Source of the DNA: an uncultured Treponema sp.
Lineage (GTDB): Bacteria; Spirochaetota; Spirochaetia; Treponematales; Treponemataceae
Assembly (NCBI GenBank): GCA_947177175.1
Contig: CAMWTK010000002.1
Span: 1 to 64,000, forward strand
Length of the DNA: 64,000 nucleotides
Direction: 5' to 3'
Of the stretch, positions 9,241 through 18,686 are shown piece by piece (within the stretch, counting starts at the first letter, position 1; each line of letters begins with the position of its first letter). The notes beneath the pieces were generated by a model that saw only the letters and a list, made by a program, of their open reading frames with translations, was not told the DNA's origin and made no database searches. The position numbers and the translations under genes are program-made.

Positions 9241-11925
9241 CTATTTGATATCGGTATATGGCTTCCAGTTTTCGTTTACGAAAATGTCGTCCTTGACGGT
9301 TACCCATTCGTCTTTTTCAGCAGAAAACTGCGTATTTTTCTTTATTCGCGTGCTCTCCGGCGGATGCGTCAATATTTTTACGAATTCTGTTTTATCAGCT
9401 GGAGCAAGCGGAGCGCCCGTAAAAGGATTTTTCGCGTCTGGAATAATCCCTTCAACTGCGAGCGCAGGGGTGTCTGCGTTTGTCATAAATTCCATGCTCG
9501 TCATCACCCCCCCCCGTTTATCAAAATCTTTCACCAAAAGTGATGCAACATATTTTTCCTTTCCGTAAGAATCAAAAACAGGCAGGTCATTCACAAGTTC
9601 CGGCACACGAACAAATTGTCCGTGATCACTTACGATTATGATGCGCGTGTTGTCATAAACGTCAATTTTTTTAAGATAATCAAAGAACCGCGCAAAAGTT
9701 TTAAACGCTGACATCATAGAAGTAAAAAAAGGATTCCATGCGAATTCACTTTTGCCGAAAACCGTGACGGGCTTGTCAGACGGAACATAATCCGGAGCAT
9801 CCGACAAAAGCGCCTCATGAGCCATTTCATTGTCAATCATAATGAAGCTGTCGTTCGGCGCGTCCGTGTCGGTCAAAGCAGGAAGATAGTCAAATTCGGA
9901 ATAATTGTCCACAAAACGCGGAAATCCATCATAAGTAATAACCGATGTCCAATACTCACCGTGATAAACTGCGCGTCTAAAAATCGGCGGAACAATCTTG
10001 AACAGGCTGAACCAAATGAGATTTCTTTTGATATCATGCGCGAGATACAAGCCTTTTTCCACCCCATGTTCGCGATACCAAAGGTCGGAATACGCGCCGC
10101 GTGTCTCAACCCTATTAATGTATTCATACCCGTCATACATCCGCTCTATTGGGTATTCAAGAAAATTCTGATACGGCAACCATGTAATCGTCACGTCGAA
10201 GCCAGCCTCATGGAAAAGCACGGGCATTGTGAGCATTGCCTGATTTTGTTTTTCTTGAAGCGTCTGATCCGTCCGCGCATTGATTTCCCACGGCGTGAAA
10301 CTGTACCCTCCGAAAAGTCCCGGAGTTCCAGTCATCGTCCGCCCGGCGAGCGAAACCGTATTTTTGTAGAAAACAAAGCCGTCGAATTGTTCTTTCAAAT
10401 TTGGATCTTCGTCAAAACATCGCTCCACGAACGGCATAAAAAAAGCGTCCATCATAAAGACTATGACATTTCTGCCGTCCTTTGAAAGATGATACACAGG
10501 GGTTATCTCCGTCTTTTCTTGCGGCGGAGTCATCTTTGCGAACGCGCCCGCAATGCTTGCAGAATTCCGAATGCCGACCGTAAGCAAAGCAAATGACATA
10601 ATGGCACACACCGAAGCAACCACAGACGGCCGCAGTTTCATCAATAGAATTATAACGACAAAAATCGCGACAAGCAGAATGACGTTCGCCACGAATGAAA
10701 GCAAAGTCGGCATAAAAAATTGAGCGTTCATAAAAATGCATTCCGGCAGAATCGGACCATAGTCCCCGGAAAAAGCGAACGTGTTCAACAATGCGCACAT
10801 CGCCACAATTGGAAAGCCCACCGCAAACACTTTCTTCACTTTCGCAGAAAAAAGCGCGTAAAAGCACAGCGGCCATAGGACAAAGCAGCCAACCGCCTGA
10901 TAGAATGTGTAGCGCAAAAATACAAACGGCGACGCGTAATTTTCCACATAGCAGTAATTCTCCGGCTCACTTTCCATCAGCATTGACGGAATCACCAAGC
11001 CCGCAAGGAGCGCGAGCGTCACGGCGGAAAGCATGAATAACGCAAATCGCAGCCGCTTGTTTCCGTCAAGGACAGTAAAGCTTTTTTCAAGGAACGACGA
11101 AACTTTTTTTGCAAAAAAAGGCAACGTAGGCAAAACGATTGCCATTGCCACGACGAGCGCACGGAACGCCGTCTTTCGTCCCGAAAGCACCGTGAACGCC
11201 GCAATCAAGCCGAGCACACTGACCGCACACAACAGCGCAAAAATCACCCGCTTCGGATTTTTCAGTTTGTAGAAAATGTTCTTCACGAGCGAAAGGACAT
11301 TGTTCATCGTCCAGTACACGACAAGTCCCGCCGGAGAATTGTACAGGAGAACGAGGAATACCGCCGCGCAACCGAAAATCTGGACTTTTTCGCCCGCGCC
11401 GTGCCCTTTCGAATAAATCGCGCCCGAAACGCAGTTGATGACCGTCATCAAAATCGGAAGCACGTTCACCGCGAGCGAGCCGATTTTCAACGCGCCGTCC
11501 GGGCTTCCGAAGTCGTTGATGAAAAGAAAGCGATACCCGCGAAGCGGCTCAAGGTGCGAAAGAAACGTGTACGCCGCAATGAAAAACGGAATCTGTATCA
11601 GCAAACTGAACGACGAACGCAATGCCATCAGCGGATGGTAATGGTTCTGCCGATAGAACGTCGTCAAAATCATGTATTGCTCGTCGCCCTTGAACGTCGC
11701 CTTGATGCGCTTTACGCCGGGGCGGAGCAAGTCCTGTTTCCGACGCTCTTCTTCCTGCCACTTCTCGGCGACCATGTACAGCGGGAGCGTACAGATTGTC
11801 ACGACAAAACTCAAGCCCACGACCGCAATGCCGATGTTGCCTGTAATTTTGTCAAACAAGACATAGAAGAATTCTAGAATGTTGACAAGCGGTGTAATTA
11901 TCATCGCAAAAAGTATAGACCCCAT
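9241..11925 (-). CDS. YidC-like membrane domain fused to an alkaline-phosphatase-superfamily (sulfatase/LtaS-like) domain, copy 1
   Basis: An 894-residue multidomain membrane protein. Residues 1 to about 225 match the conserved YidC/Oxa1 core, including FYRQNHYHPLMAL, LLIQIPFFIAAY and LLYNSPAGLVVYWTMNN. At the position of the essential groove Arg of YidC it has T43 (FVVTICTLPLY). About eight more hydrophobic segments follow (225-460). From about 485 there is an alkaline-phosphatase-fold domain: VFMMDAF with metal-ligand D493, a candidate nucleophile in TMTGTP (530-535), and VSDHG with D767/H768. Relatives with this fold transfer phosphoethanolamine or glycerophosphate outside the membrane. 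The gene contains an in-frame G9 tract near residue 804. It is cotranscribed with the glycerophosphotransferase. Role inferred: envelope phosphotransferase rather than insertase. Confidence 0.85.
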   Translation of the reverse strand: MGSILFAMIITPLVNILEFFYVLFDKITGNIGIAVVGLSFVVTICTLPLYMVAEKWQEEERRKQDLLRPGVKRIKATFKGDEQYMILTTFYRQNHYHPLMALRSSFSLLIQIPFFIAAYTFLSHLEPLRGYRFLFINDFGSPDGALKIGSLAVNVLPILMTVINCVSGAIYSKGHGAGEKVQIFGCAAVFLVLLYNSPAGLVVYWTMNNVLSLVKNIFYKLKNPKRVIFALLCAVSVLGLIAAFTVLSGRKTAFRALVVAMAIVLPTLPFFAKKVSSFLEKSFTVLDGNKRLRFALFMLSAVTLALLAGLVIPSMLMESEPENYCYVENYASPFVFLRYTFYQAVGCFVLWPLCFYALFSAKVKKVFAVGFPIVAMCALLNTFAFSGDYGPILPECIFMNAQFFMPTLLSFVANVILLVAIFVVIILLMKLRPSVVASVCAIMSFALLTVGIRNSASIAGAFAKMTPPQEKTEITPVYHLSKDGRNVIVFMMDAFFMPFVERCFDEDPNLKEQFDGFVFYKNTVSLAGRTMTGTPGLFGGYSFTPWEINARTDQTLQEKQNQAMLTMPVLFHEAGFDVTITWLPYQNFLEYPIERMYDGYEYINRVETRGAYSDLWYREHGVEKGLYLAHDIKRNLIWFSLFKIVPPIFRRAVYHGEYWTSVITYDGFPRFVDNYSEFDYLPALTDTDAPNDSFIMIDNEMAHEALLSDAPDYVPSDKPVTVFGKSEFAWNPFFTSMMSAFKTFARFFDYLKKIDVYDNTRIIIVSDHGQFVRVPELVNDLPVFDSYGKEKYVASLLVKDFDKRGGVMTSMEFMTNADTPALAVEGIIPDAKNPFTGAPLAPADKTEFVKILTHPPESTRIKKNTQFSAEKDEWVTVKDDIFVNENWKPYTDIK
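9507..9515 (-). repeat. G9 homopolymer (C9 on the plus strand) in YidC-phosphatase copy 1
   Basis: Nine consecutive C on the plus strand encode KRGGVM in the C-terminal phosphatase domain. The length present keeps the frame open; gain or loss of one base would truncate the protein by about 90 residues. The paralogue at 12063 has no such run at the equivalent place. Confidence 0.9.
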
Positions 11926-12062
11926 TTTCTTCCTCGTTTCTAATAAAACTTTATATCAATCCTGTACCATGACAACATTCGAATGCCACCACATCTTTTT
12001 ATAATACCATAAAATTGAAAAAAGAAACATACCCATTAAATCGATATACAAAAACTGCCGCA

Positions 12063-14813
12063 TCATTCCACTTCCTCCACAATTTCTTGTTTCCAGTTTT
12101 CCGATTCAAAAATGCTTTCGCTCACGCGATACCAGTCTGTTGGCGGAGACGTGAATACATACTTGCTTTTCGTGTGATACGGCATGAAAAGGTTCGACGT
12201 ATTGATGAGTGCGCCGTCCGATTTTGACGCGTTCGTCACCGCATCTCCCGTGAACGGATTTTCCGGGCTTTCGACGAATCCTTCCAAAAGCATCGCAGGG
12301 CCGTCCGCGTTCGTCATGAATGCATCGCTTGTCGTAAAGTCGCCCGTATCTCCGAAATCCTTGAACATGAAAAGCGGATGGTATCTTCCCGGCCTGAGCA
12401 TTTCAAATTTTTCGTCCCACTGAAAGTCTTTTTCCCGCGCGGAACTGCCGTGGTCGGAAACGACGAGGATTCGGGTGTTGTCATACGCGCCGTTCTCTTT
12501 CAAATAATCGAAGAATTCCGCAAGGCGATGCATGACTCCCGCCATGGACGAGTACGCTTCATCGCCCGCGTATTCGGAATTGCCGTAATTGGTCACTTCC
12601 GCAGCCGGAACGTAATCCGGGGCTTGCAACATGAAACTTGTGTGCGTCGCATTGTTCGTAAAGCTCAAGAAATAATTTTCCGTCTCGCAGTCAAAGTCGG
12701 TAAGCCGGGGAAGATATTCCATCACGGAATAATTTGAAAGATACTTGTTCGCGTCCTCGACACCCGTGTCCGCAGACCAATACAGCCCCCGCTTGTAGAT
12801 GACCGGGCGTAAAACCACGGGCGCGGCGCGGAACATCGCGTACCAAAGGATATTGCGCTTGAGCACCGCGCTCGCCACCGTGAACGCCGCGCCGTCGTCG
12901 CGATGCTCATCATACCACAACGAAAGGTACGCGTTCTCCGTAACGTGCGCACTGATCTTCGGGTACGGCTTGAAAATCGAAATGTCAGGAATCCAGCTGT
13001 AGTTCGCCCAGGACGCGTCGCTTGACTCGGCGGAAAATCCTTCCGCCTGCTCCGTAAAAATCCGCGGCAAAAGCAAAATCGCCTCGTTGTGCTTTTCCAC
13101 GAGCGGAACATCGCTGCGTCTGTTCATCTCAAGCGGCGTGTATCCGTAGCCGCCGTGGACGGGCGGCGCGCCGATGAGCGTGTGCGAGTTGTATGAAACC
13201 GTGTTCTTGTAAAGCGTGAAGCCCGAAAACGAATCTTTCAGGCGCGGCGTTTCCGCAAGAATTGGCTCGACAAAACGGTTCTGCGCGCGGTCGAGGAAAA
13301 TCAGCACAACGTTTTTTCCCGTCCGCGTAAAATGGAAAATCGGTTCGATTGAATCAGCCTTTGTTCCTGCCGAAACGCGCAGATATTCGCGGTAGCCTGC
13401 CGAAATCTTGCGCCCCTGCACGAATGAAAGCATGACAAGCGACGCGCATGCAATTCCCATCACCGCGCAAGCCCCGCGCGAAAGCCCCAGCCGTATGACG
13501 GCAAGCACGGCGACAAAAATCGCGGCAATCACCGCAAGGTTCGCGACAACGTATGCCGCAGGAGACACCACATCCGAACGCTCCGTAAAAACCAAAAGCG
13601 TCGAAAGATAGCCGTAGTCGCCCTGAAAAAGAAACGCGTTCGCGAACGCAGTCAACGAAAGGAACAAAAACAGCGCGGAAAGAATCGTCTGCACGCGCTC
13701 CTTGAAAAGGAAGAACACGAGCGACGGCCAAAGAAAGCACAGCCCGAACGCCTGCACGAACGTGTTCCGCACGAAAAATCGCGGGTCGGGATAATTGTCA
13801 ATCCCCGAAAATTCGACCGGCGACGACGCGATGAGCAGCGACGGAATGACAAGCCCGACGAGCAACGTGAACGCGCCCGCTCCCGCAAAGAAAAGCCCCG
13901 TCCGAAGCCGCCTGTTGTCGCGCAACGGAAAAAGCAGCCTGTCCACCGCGGCATTCATCGCCCGCACAATCAGCGGAGATGCAATGATGACGAGGAACGC
14001 CACGATCATAAGACTTTTCGTCATAAAATTGAAATGCCGCGTAAAAATCACCCACACGATTGCGGCAGCGCACCCAAGCGCGCAGATACCGTAAAAGACT
14101 TTGAGCGGACTCTTGAATTTATAGAAAATGTTCTTTACGAGCGAAAAGACGTTGTTCATCGTCCAGTAGACGACAAGCCCCGCCGGAGAATTGTAGAGCA
14201 GCACCACGAAAAGCAGCGCGAGCAGATACACCTGCAATTTTTCGCGGAGCGGAAGCCCTTTCGTGTAAATCGCGCCCGAGACGCAGTTTATCGCCGTCAT
14301 CAAAAGCGGTAGCACGTTCACCGTAAATCCGCCTATCCTGAACAGCGCGTCGGGCTTTCCCAAATCCGCTATGAAAAGGAAACTGTGCCCATGCAAAGCC
14401 GCCATGTGCGAAAGACACGCATACGCCGCCGTAAAAAACGGAATCTGAATGAGGATTCCGAACGCGGATCGCAGCTGCATGATCGGGTGGTAATGGTTCT
14501 GGCGGTAGTACGTGGAAAGAATCATGTACTGCTCGTCGCCCTTGAAGCATTTCTTTATCCTGTCCGTCTGCGCCTTCATCTTGAGCTGGAGGTCGCGCTC
14601 CTCGTCCTCGAACTGCTTCGCCACCGCGTACAGCGGAAGCGTGAGCAAACTCACGGCAAGGCTCACGCCCACGAGCGCAAGCCCCGTGCTGTCCATAATC
14701 TTGTCGCTCAAAACGAACGCAAACTCAATTATCTGAGTGAGCGGATAAATGACCGCCGTAAAGAAAAGGTTTCCCATGGTCGATATTATAGAACTATTCA
14801 GCGGCTTTGTCAT
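12063..14813 (-). CDS. YidC-like membrane domain fused to an alkaline-phosphatase-superfamily domain, copy 2
   Basis: A paralogue of the 9241 gene with the same order of parts: YidC-like core (YYRQNHYHPIMQL, IQIPFFTAAY, LLYNSPAGLVVYWTMNN), several further membrane segments, then the phosphatase-fold domain with VLIFLDRAQ, TLIGAPPVHGGYGYTP and VVSDHG. Counting from the internal ATG at 14777, S43 replaces the YidC groove Arg, the same column as T43 in copy 1. A start at 14813 (916 aa) is preferred because GGGGA sits 7 nt upstream; 14777 (904 aa) aligns better with copy 1 but lacks a ribosome-binding site. The two copies are separated by 137 nt, point to tandem duplication, and have diverged most in the phosphatase half, perhaps with different acceptors. 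Confidence 0.84.
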   Translation of the reverse strand: MTKPLNSSIISTMGNLFFTAVIYPLTQIIEFAFVLSDKIMDSTGLALVGVSLAVSLLTLPLYAVAKQFEDEERDLQLKMKAQTDRIKKCFKGDEQYMILSTYYRQNHYHPIMQLRSAFGILIQIPFFTAAYACLSHMAALHGHSFLFIADLGKPDALFRIGGFTVNVLPLLMTAINCVSGAIYTKGLPLREKLQVYLLALLFVVLLYNSPAGLVVYWTMNNVFSLVKNIFYKFKSPLKVFYGICALGCAAAIVWVIFTRHFNFMTKSLMIVAFLVIIASPLIVRAMNAAVDRLLFPLRDNRRLRTGLFFAGAGAFTLLVGLVIPSLLIASSPVEFSGIDNYPDPRFFVRNTFVQAFGLCFLWPSLVFFLFKERVQTILSALFLFLSLTAFANAFLFQGDYGYLSTLLVFTERSDVVSPAAYVVANLAVIAAIFVAVLAVIRLGLSRGACAVMGIACASLVMLSFVQGRKISAGYREYLRVSAGTKADSIEPIFHFTRTGKNVVLIFLDRAQNRFVEPILAETPRLKDSFSGFTLYKNTVSYNSHTLIGAPPVHGGYGYTPLEMNRRSDVPLVEKHNEAILLLPRIFTEQAEGFSAESSDASWANYSWIPDISIFKPYPKISAHVTENAYLSLWYDEHRDDGAAFTVASAVLKRNILWYAMFRAAPVVLRPVIYKRGLYWSADTGVEDANKYLSNYSVMEYLPRLTDFDCETENYFLSFTNNATHTSFMLQAPDYVPAAEVTNYGNSEYAGDEAYSSMAGVMHRLAEFFDYLKENGAYDNTRILVVSDHGSSAREKDFQWDEKFEMLRPGRYHPLFMFKDFGDTGDFTTSDAFMTNADGPAMLLEGFVESPENPFTGDAVTNASKSDGALINTSNLFMPYHTKSKYVFTSPPTDWYRVSESIFESENWKQEIVEEVE

Positions 14814-14897
14814 CACATCGTCCCCACGGTAACCTTTCGCCCAAAGCGTTTCTTTATCAGTATAATTGAACATTCCCACTGCATACAGGAGATTTTT

Positions 14898-15839
14898 ATG
14901 GAACGATGTACGATACGTGCCGCCCGCGTGGCGCGGTTTGTTTTGGCGGGCGTGTGCCTGCTCGCGCTGGCTGCTTGCACAAAGAACAGCGTCGGCGGTA
15001 TGACAAAAGCAACGGTGATGCAGAACGCGTCGGCAAAGTTGCGGGCAAGCCGGGCACCAATGGCAGAAGCCGTCATGGACATGGCGGTAGCAATGGAAGC
15101 CCCGGTCCCGGCTCCGGCGGCGGGCAGCGAATCCGGCGTAAAAGCGGGACAGGAGCGCAAAATCATCTATAGCGGCAACCTCCGGCTTGAAGTGCGGAAT
15201 CTTGGCGAAGCAAAAGAAATGGTCGAAAGCTGGGTCAAGCGGTACGGCGGCTACATTTCCAACTCATCCGAAAGCGAAACCTCGGCAACTATCACGGTGA
15301 ACATTCCGAGCGCGTCATTCGCCCCGGCAATGGAAGAATGCGGAACGTTCGGTCGCCTCAAATCAAAGAATATCTACACCGACGACGTGACCGAGCGGTT
15401 TTACGACCTCAGCACGCGCCTTTCCACGCGAAAAGTGCTGCTCGAACGGCTCAAAGCTTACCTTGCCACCGCAAAAACGATGCAGGAACTGCTGCAAATC
15501 GAAACAAAAATCAATGACGTGACGGCGGAACTGGAACGAATGCAAGGGCAGATGAACCGCCTTTCCACGCAAATTGATTTTTCGCAGATTTCCGTCTATC
15601 TTGAACTGCCTGTAAACCAAAACGGCAACGGCGGATTCGTCCTGCCGAGCATACGGACGGCGGCGCGGGAATTCGTCGGCGACGTGGCGCGTTTCTTCGT
15701 GGCGTTCGGTTTTGTCGCGCTCAAAGTCGTGGTGTTCGGCGTGCCCTGCGTGTTGTTCCTCATGCTGTTGTTCTGGCTTTCGCTGGGCAAAGTGGGACTG
15801 TTGCGGCGGCTGTTCGCGCGAATACGGGCAGAAAAGTAG
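14898..15839 (+). CDS. DUF4349 lipoprotein
   Basis: A 313-residue protein with a lipoprotein signal (VCLLALAAC, lipid Cys near residue 28), then a low-complexity Ala/Met/Pro linker. The DUF4349 domain follows: KIIYSGNLRLEVRN, YGGYISNSSES, FYDLSTRLSTRK and a coiled coil around residues 195-235. A C-terminal membrane segment lies at about 265-295. Such proteins are usually envelope lipoproteins of unknown function. The start at 14898 has AGGAG 6 nt upstream; the longer in-frame extension overlaps the divergent YidC-phosphatase gene and is rejected. It is divergently transcribed from that gene. Confidence 0.85.
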   Translation: MERCTIRAARVARFVLAGVCLLALAACTKNSVGGMTKATVMQNASAKLRASRAPMAEAVMDMAVAMEAPVPAPAAGSESGVKAGQERKIIYSGNLRLEVRNLGEAKEMVESWVKRYGGYISNSSESETSATITVNIPSASFAPAMEECGTFGRLKSKNIYTDDVTERFYDLSTRLSTRKVLLERLKAYLATAKTMQELLQIETKINDVTAELERMQGQMNRLSTQIDFSQISVYLELPVNQNGNGGFVLPSIRTAAREFVGDVARFFVAFGFVALKVVVFGVPCVLFLMLLFWLSLGKVGLLRRLFARIRAEK

Positions 15840-15914
15840 CGGCGGCACTTGCAAAAATCGCCACTTTTCTTTATTATTGCGAAAATTCCTACTATAAAAT
15901 AACAGGAGATTTTT

Positions 15915-16673
15915 ATGAAACGATTTGCGACGCTCGCCCTTGCGGCGGCTTCATGCGGATTCTTGCTCTCATGCGCCTCCAAAACGGCAAAGGTCGATGC
16001 GCGCGGCGACTGGGAACTGGTCTCTTTTGAAAAAGACGGAACGGAAGTTGCCATTGTCACGGCGACGCTTTCCGTCACGGACAAAGGCGCGGGCGAATAT
16101 GACATTACGGGATTTTCCGGCGTGAACAATTACCGGGGAAGCCTGAACGCAAACGGAAACAAAATCACGTTTGCGCCCAACCTTGCTTCCACGCGCATGG
16201 CAGGGCCGCAGGACGCAATGGAATTTGAGACGCTGTACCTTGAACTGCTCGGCAATGCGGACACCTGGAGCGTGACGGATTCCGAACTCGTGCTTTCCGG
16301 CAGAACGGCAACCGCCCGATTCGTGAAGAAAACTTTGGACGGCACGTCATGGCAGCTTTCTGCGGCGAATACGGGCAACGCGGTCGTCTCACAGCCGGGC
16401 ACTATCACGCTGGCATTTACGGACGGCACGGCGGCAGGATTTACGGGAATCAATATTCTGAACCTCGGCTATACGGCGGACGAAAAGACACACGCGCTTT
16501 CATTTGCCGACGGACCGCTCACGCGCCGCGCGGGGTCGGAAGAAGAAATGGCGGCGGAACAATTGTTCATCGACAATCTTTTCAAGACGGCTTCGTACTC
16601 GCTCAACGGCGACGGGCTGACGCTGTATGACGCGGACGGCACGACGCTATTGCACTTTGTACAGGCGCAATAA
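15915..16673 (+). CDS. META/HslJ-domain lipoprotein, two repeats
   Basis: A 252-residue lipoprotein with signal and lipobox ending CGFLLSCAS. Two META-type domains follow, opening RGDWELVSFEKDG (about residue 31) and LDGTSWQLSA (about residue 140); each contains the FSGVNNYRGS or FTGINILNL turn typical of HslJ-like domains and a closing beta strand. META domains occur in envelope and stress proteins and have no known catalytic activity. GGAG stands 7 nt before the ATG. A strong terminator follows directly, so this gene closes the plus-strand unit that may begin at 14898. Confidence 0.85.
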   Translation: MKRFATLALAAASCGFLLSCASKTAKVDARGDWELVSFEKDGTEVAIVTATLSVTDKGAGEYDITGFSGVNNYRGSLNANGNKITFAPNLASTRMAGPQDAMEFETLYLELLGNADTWSVTDSELVLSGRTATARFVKKTLDGTSWQLSAANTGNAVVSQPGTITLAFTDGTAAGFTGINILNLGYTADEKTHALSFADGPLTRRAGSEEEMAAEQLFIDNLFKTASYSLNGDGLTLYDADGTTLLHFVQAQ

Positions 16674-16694
16674 CACGCGCACTGCCCAAACAAA

Positions 16695-16725
16695 AGCCGA
16701 CGCATATTCCTGCGTCGGCTTTTTT
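16695..16725 (+). terminator. Rho-independent terminator after the META lipoprotein
   Basis: Perfect 10-bp stem (16695-16704 with 16711-16720), 6-nt loop, then five T. Only 10 nt before the end of the convergent YcgN-like gene. Confidence 0.88.
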
Positions 16726-16735
16726 GCCAGCGTGA

Positions 16736-17176
16736 TTAAGTTTCATCAATGGCAAAGCGTTCCCAGTCGTCGCCCGCGTCGCATTCGTGTATGCCGTTTT
16801 GTATCGGTATGCCGGATTCCCGCACGGTTTCCGCGCGCCCCGAAACAAGCGGATGCCAGTCCGGCAGCGGGCGTTTGTAATAGCGCAAACGGTAGGCGCA
16901 CGTTTGGGGAAGCCAGTCGCATTTGCCCACGTTGTTTTTCGTCAGGCGAATGCAGTCTTTGTTCATTTTGAAGCGGTCGGCATACGCAGTACATTTTCCC
17001 GTCTGCATGTCAAGCAAATCGCAGGCAATGCGCGTCGCGACGTTTTTTTCGCGCTTTCCTCGCCCTATAACGAACGTTCGGTAGCAACATCTTCCGCACC
17101 CGTCGCACAGCCGTTCCCATTCTTCTGCGGACAATGCCGCAAGCGGCTTTGTTTCGTAAAAATCGGGGGAATCCAT
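16736..17176 (-). CDS. YcgN/UPF0260-type cysteine-cluster protein
   Basis: A 146-residue soluble protein with the Cys signature CDGCGRCC (about residues 24-31), then CDLL, CTAY and CDWLP, as in the YkgJ/UPF0260 family, which is thought to bind zinc or an Fe-S cluster. Function is unknown. It ends 10 nt from the facing terminator and is the third gene behind the flavodiiron gene fprA; an oxidative-stress or metal role would fit but is inference. No good ribosome-binding site precedes the ATG. Instead an inverted repeat fills the 42-nt gap to the gene before. Confidence 0.82.
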   Translation of the reverse strand: MDSPDFYETKPLAALSAEEWERLCDGCGRCCYRTFVIGRGKREKNVATRIACDLLDMQTGKCTAYADRFKMNKDCIRLTKNNVGKCDWLPQTCAYRLRYYKRPLPDWHPLVSGRAETVRESGIPIQNGIHECDAGDDWERFAIDET

Positions 17177-17221
17177 GGCAACATAACGAACGAACGATCG
17201 TCATAAAACTATCGTTCGTTA
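17174..17221. repeat. Inverted repeat between the 17219 gene and the YcgN-like gene
   Basis: Arms of the form ATAACGAACG...AT (left, from about 17172) and ATCGTTCGTTAT (right, 17210-17221) can pair over 12 or more bases. It covers the translation start region of the YcgN-like gene and has no T-run, so mRNA processing or translational control is likelier than termination. Confidence 0.55.
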
Positions 17222-17488
17222 TCTTTCTTCCTCGTACTTTGCCTCGAATTCCTCGCGCTTGGCGACAAAAAAATCGCCTTTCGTGCCGCGCACCACGTAA
17301 TCGCCGATTTCCGCAGGAACGATATGATGCATCGTCTTTATTTTGAGCACGGCATCAAACGTTTTGCCGTCATGGTTGGTGTCCGCATAGTCGAACAGCG
17401 CAAACTGCCGCGCAAACGCCTTTACGTCCTCCTGATTCGTGCCGTCCCACTGCACCGCCTCAACGGTTTCTTTCCGACGATATTTCAC
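17219..17488 (-). CDS. Small soluble protein, phage-like YRRK...VEAVQWDG family
   Basis: 89 residues starting with GTG at 17488; the start overlaps the TGA of fprA by 4 nt and has GGAG 8 nt upstream, so translation is coupled. The opening MKYRRKETVEAVQWDG followed by an IGDYVVRGTKGDFFV segment resembles small proteins frequent in phages and prophages that have no assigned function. Here it sits in a housekeeping operon. I cannot give it a function. Confidence 0.7.
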   Translation of the reverse strand: MKYRRKETVEAVQWDGTNQEDVKAFARQFALFDYADTNHDGKTFDAVLKIKTMHHIVPAEIGDYVVRGTKGDFFVAKREEFEAKYEEER

Positions 17489-18654
17489 TGCTTTGTCTCC
17501 ATCAATTTGTCTGCCAACGCTTCCAATTGCCGCACTGTCTCGTCAGTCATCGCAATCTTGACGGTCACGCACGTGTCCACAATCGTGATGTCCTTGCACT
17601 TGGCGAACATTGCCGTCATACATTTTGCCGCCGTCGGTGCCCAGCTGCCGTTTTCGATGAGCGCGACCGTGCGCTTCTGATAATTCCGTGCCGTCAGATG
17701 CTCGATAAATTCGCGCATCGTGGGGAACACGTCGCCGTTGTACGTCGTGGTGGCAAGCACGAGCGTTCCGTAGCGGAACGCGTCTTCCACGCATTCGTAG
17801 GTGTCCGCACGAGCAAGGTCAGAAATCGCCACTTTGGGGCAGCCTTTCGCCTTCAGAATCTCCGCCAACTTTTCCGCGACCTGCTTGGTGTTCCCGTACA
17901 CCGACGTGTAGGCAATCGTCACGCCCTCGCTTTCCACGCCGTAGCTCGACCACGTGTCGTAAGCATTCAGATAATACGCAAGATTTTCGCGCAGAACCGG
18001 CCCGTGGAGCGGCGCAATCACGCTGATGTCAAGTTTTGCCGCCTTTTTGAGCACCGACTGCACGTCCGCGCCGAATTTGCCGACAATGCCAAAATAATAC
18101 CGCCGTGCCTCACACGCCCAGCCTTCGGGGTCGTCGTAATCGTTCGCGCCGAATTTGCCGAATCCGTCCGCGCTGAACAGCACTTTGTCTTTTGTGTCAT
18201 ACGTGAACAGCACTTCGGGCCAATGCACGCACGGCGCGCCCACAAACTGCAACGTGCGCGTACCCAGCTCCAGCGTTGAGCCTTCGGCAACGACTACCTG
18301 CCGGTCCGCAAAATCCGTGCCGAAATAATGCTTCATCATCATAAACGCCATTTTTGAGGAGACGATTTTTGCGTCCGGGTACGTTTCGGCAAACCGCTTG
18401 ATGTTCGCGCTGTGATCCATTTCCATGTGCTGCACGACCAGATAATCCGGCGACGCTCCGCGCAACACCGAGGCAACGTTCGCAAGCCACTCATCGCCAA
18501 ACCGCGCGTCCACCGAATCCATGACGGCCGTCTTTTCGTCAAGAATGACATACGAATTGTACGCCATGCCGTGGGGAACGACAAACTGCCCTTCAAAAAG
18601 ATCGATTTCGTGATCGTCAACGCCGACATATTTAATCGAATCGCTTATCTGCAT
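17485..18654 (-). CDS. fprA: FprA-family flavodiiron protein
   Basis: 389 residues. The N-terminal metallo-beta-lactamase-like domain carries the diiron ligands H76-x-E78-x-D80-H81 (QHMEMDH). The C-terminal flavodoxin-like domain starts near residue 245 (VTIAYTSVYGNTKQVAEKL) and binds FMN. Flavodiiron proteins reduce O2 to water or NO to N2O in anaerobes. The ATG at 18654 has GGAG at ideal spacing; the frame stays open upstream for over 1 kb across uxaA, but that is an antisense shadow. First gene of a three-gene operon with the small protein and the YcgN-like protein. Divergent from uxaA. Confidence 0.93.
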   Translation of the reverse strand: MQISDSIKYVGVDDHEIDLFEGQFVVPHGMAYNSYVILDEKTAVMDSVDARFGDEWLANVASVLRGASPDYLVVQHMEMDHSANIKRFAETYPDAKIVSSKMAFMMMKHYFGTDFADRQVVVAEGSTLELGTRTLQFVGAPCVHWPEVLFTYDTKDKVLFSADGFGKFGANDYDDPEGWACEARRYYFGIVGKFGADVQSVLKKAAKLDISVIAPLHGPVLRENLAYYLNAYDTWSSYGVESEGVTIAYTSVYGNTKQVAEKLAEILKAKGCPKVAISDLARADTYECVEDAFRYGTLVLATTTYNGDVFPTMREFIEHLTARNYQKRTVALIENGSWAPTAAKCMTAMFAKCKDITIVDTCVTVKIAMTDETVRQLEALADKLMETKQ

Positions 18655-18686
18655 GATGTTCTCCATATACATTTTCTGATTTTCAT

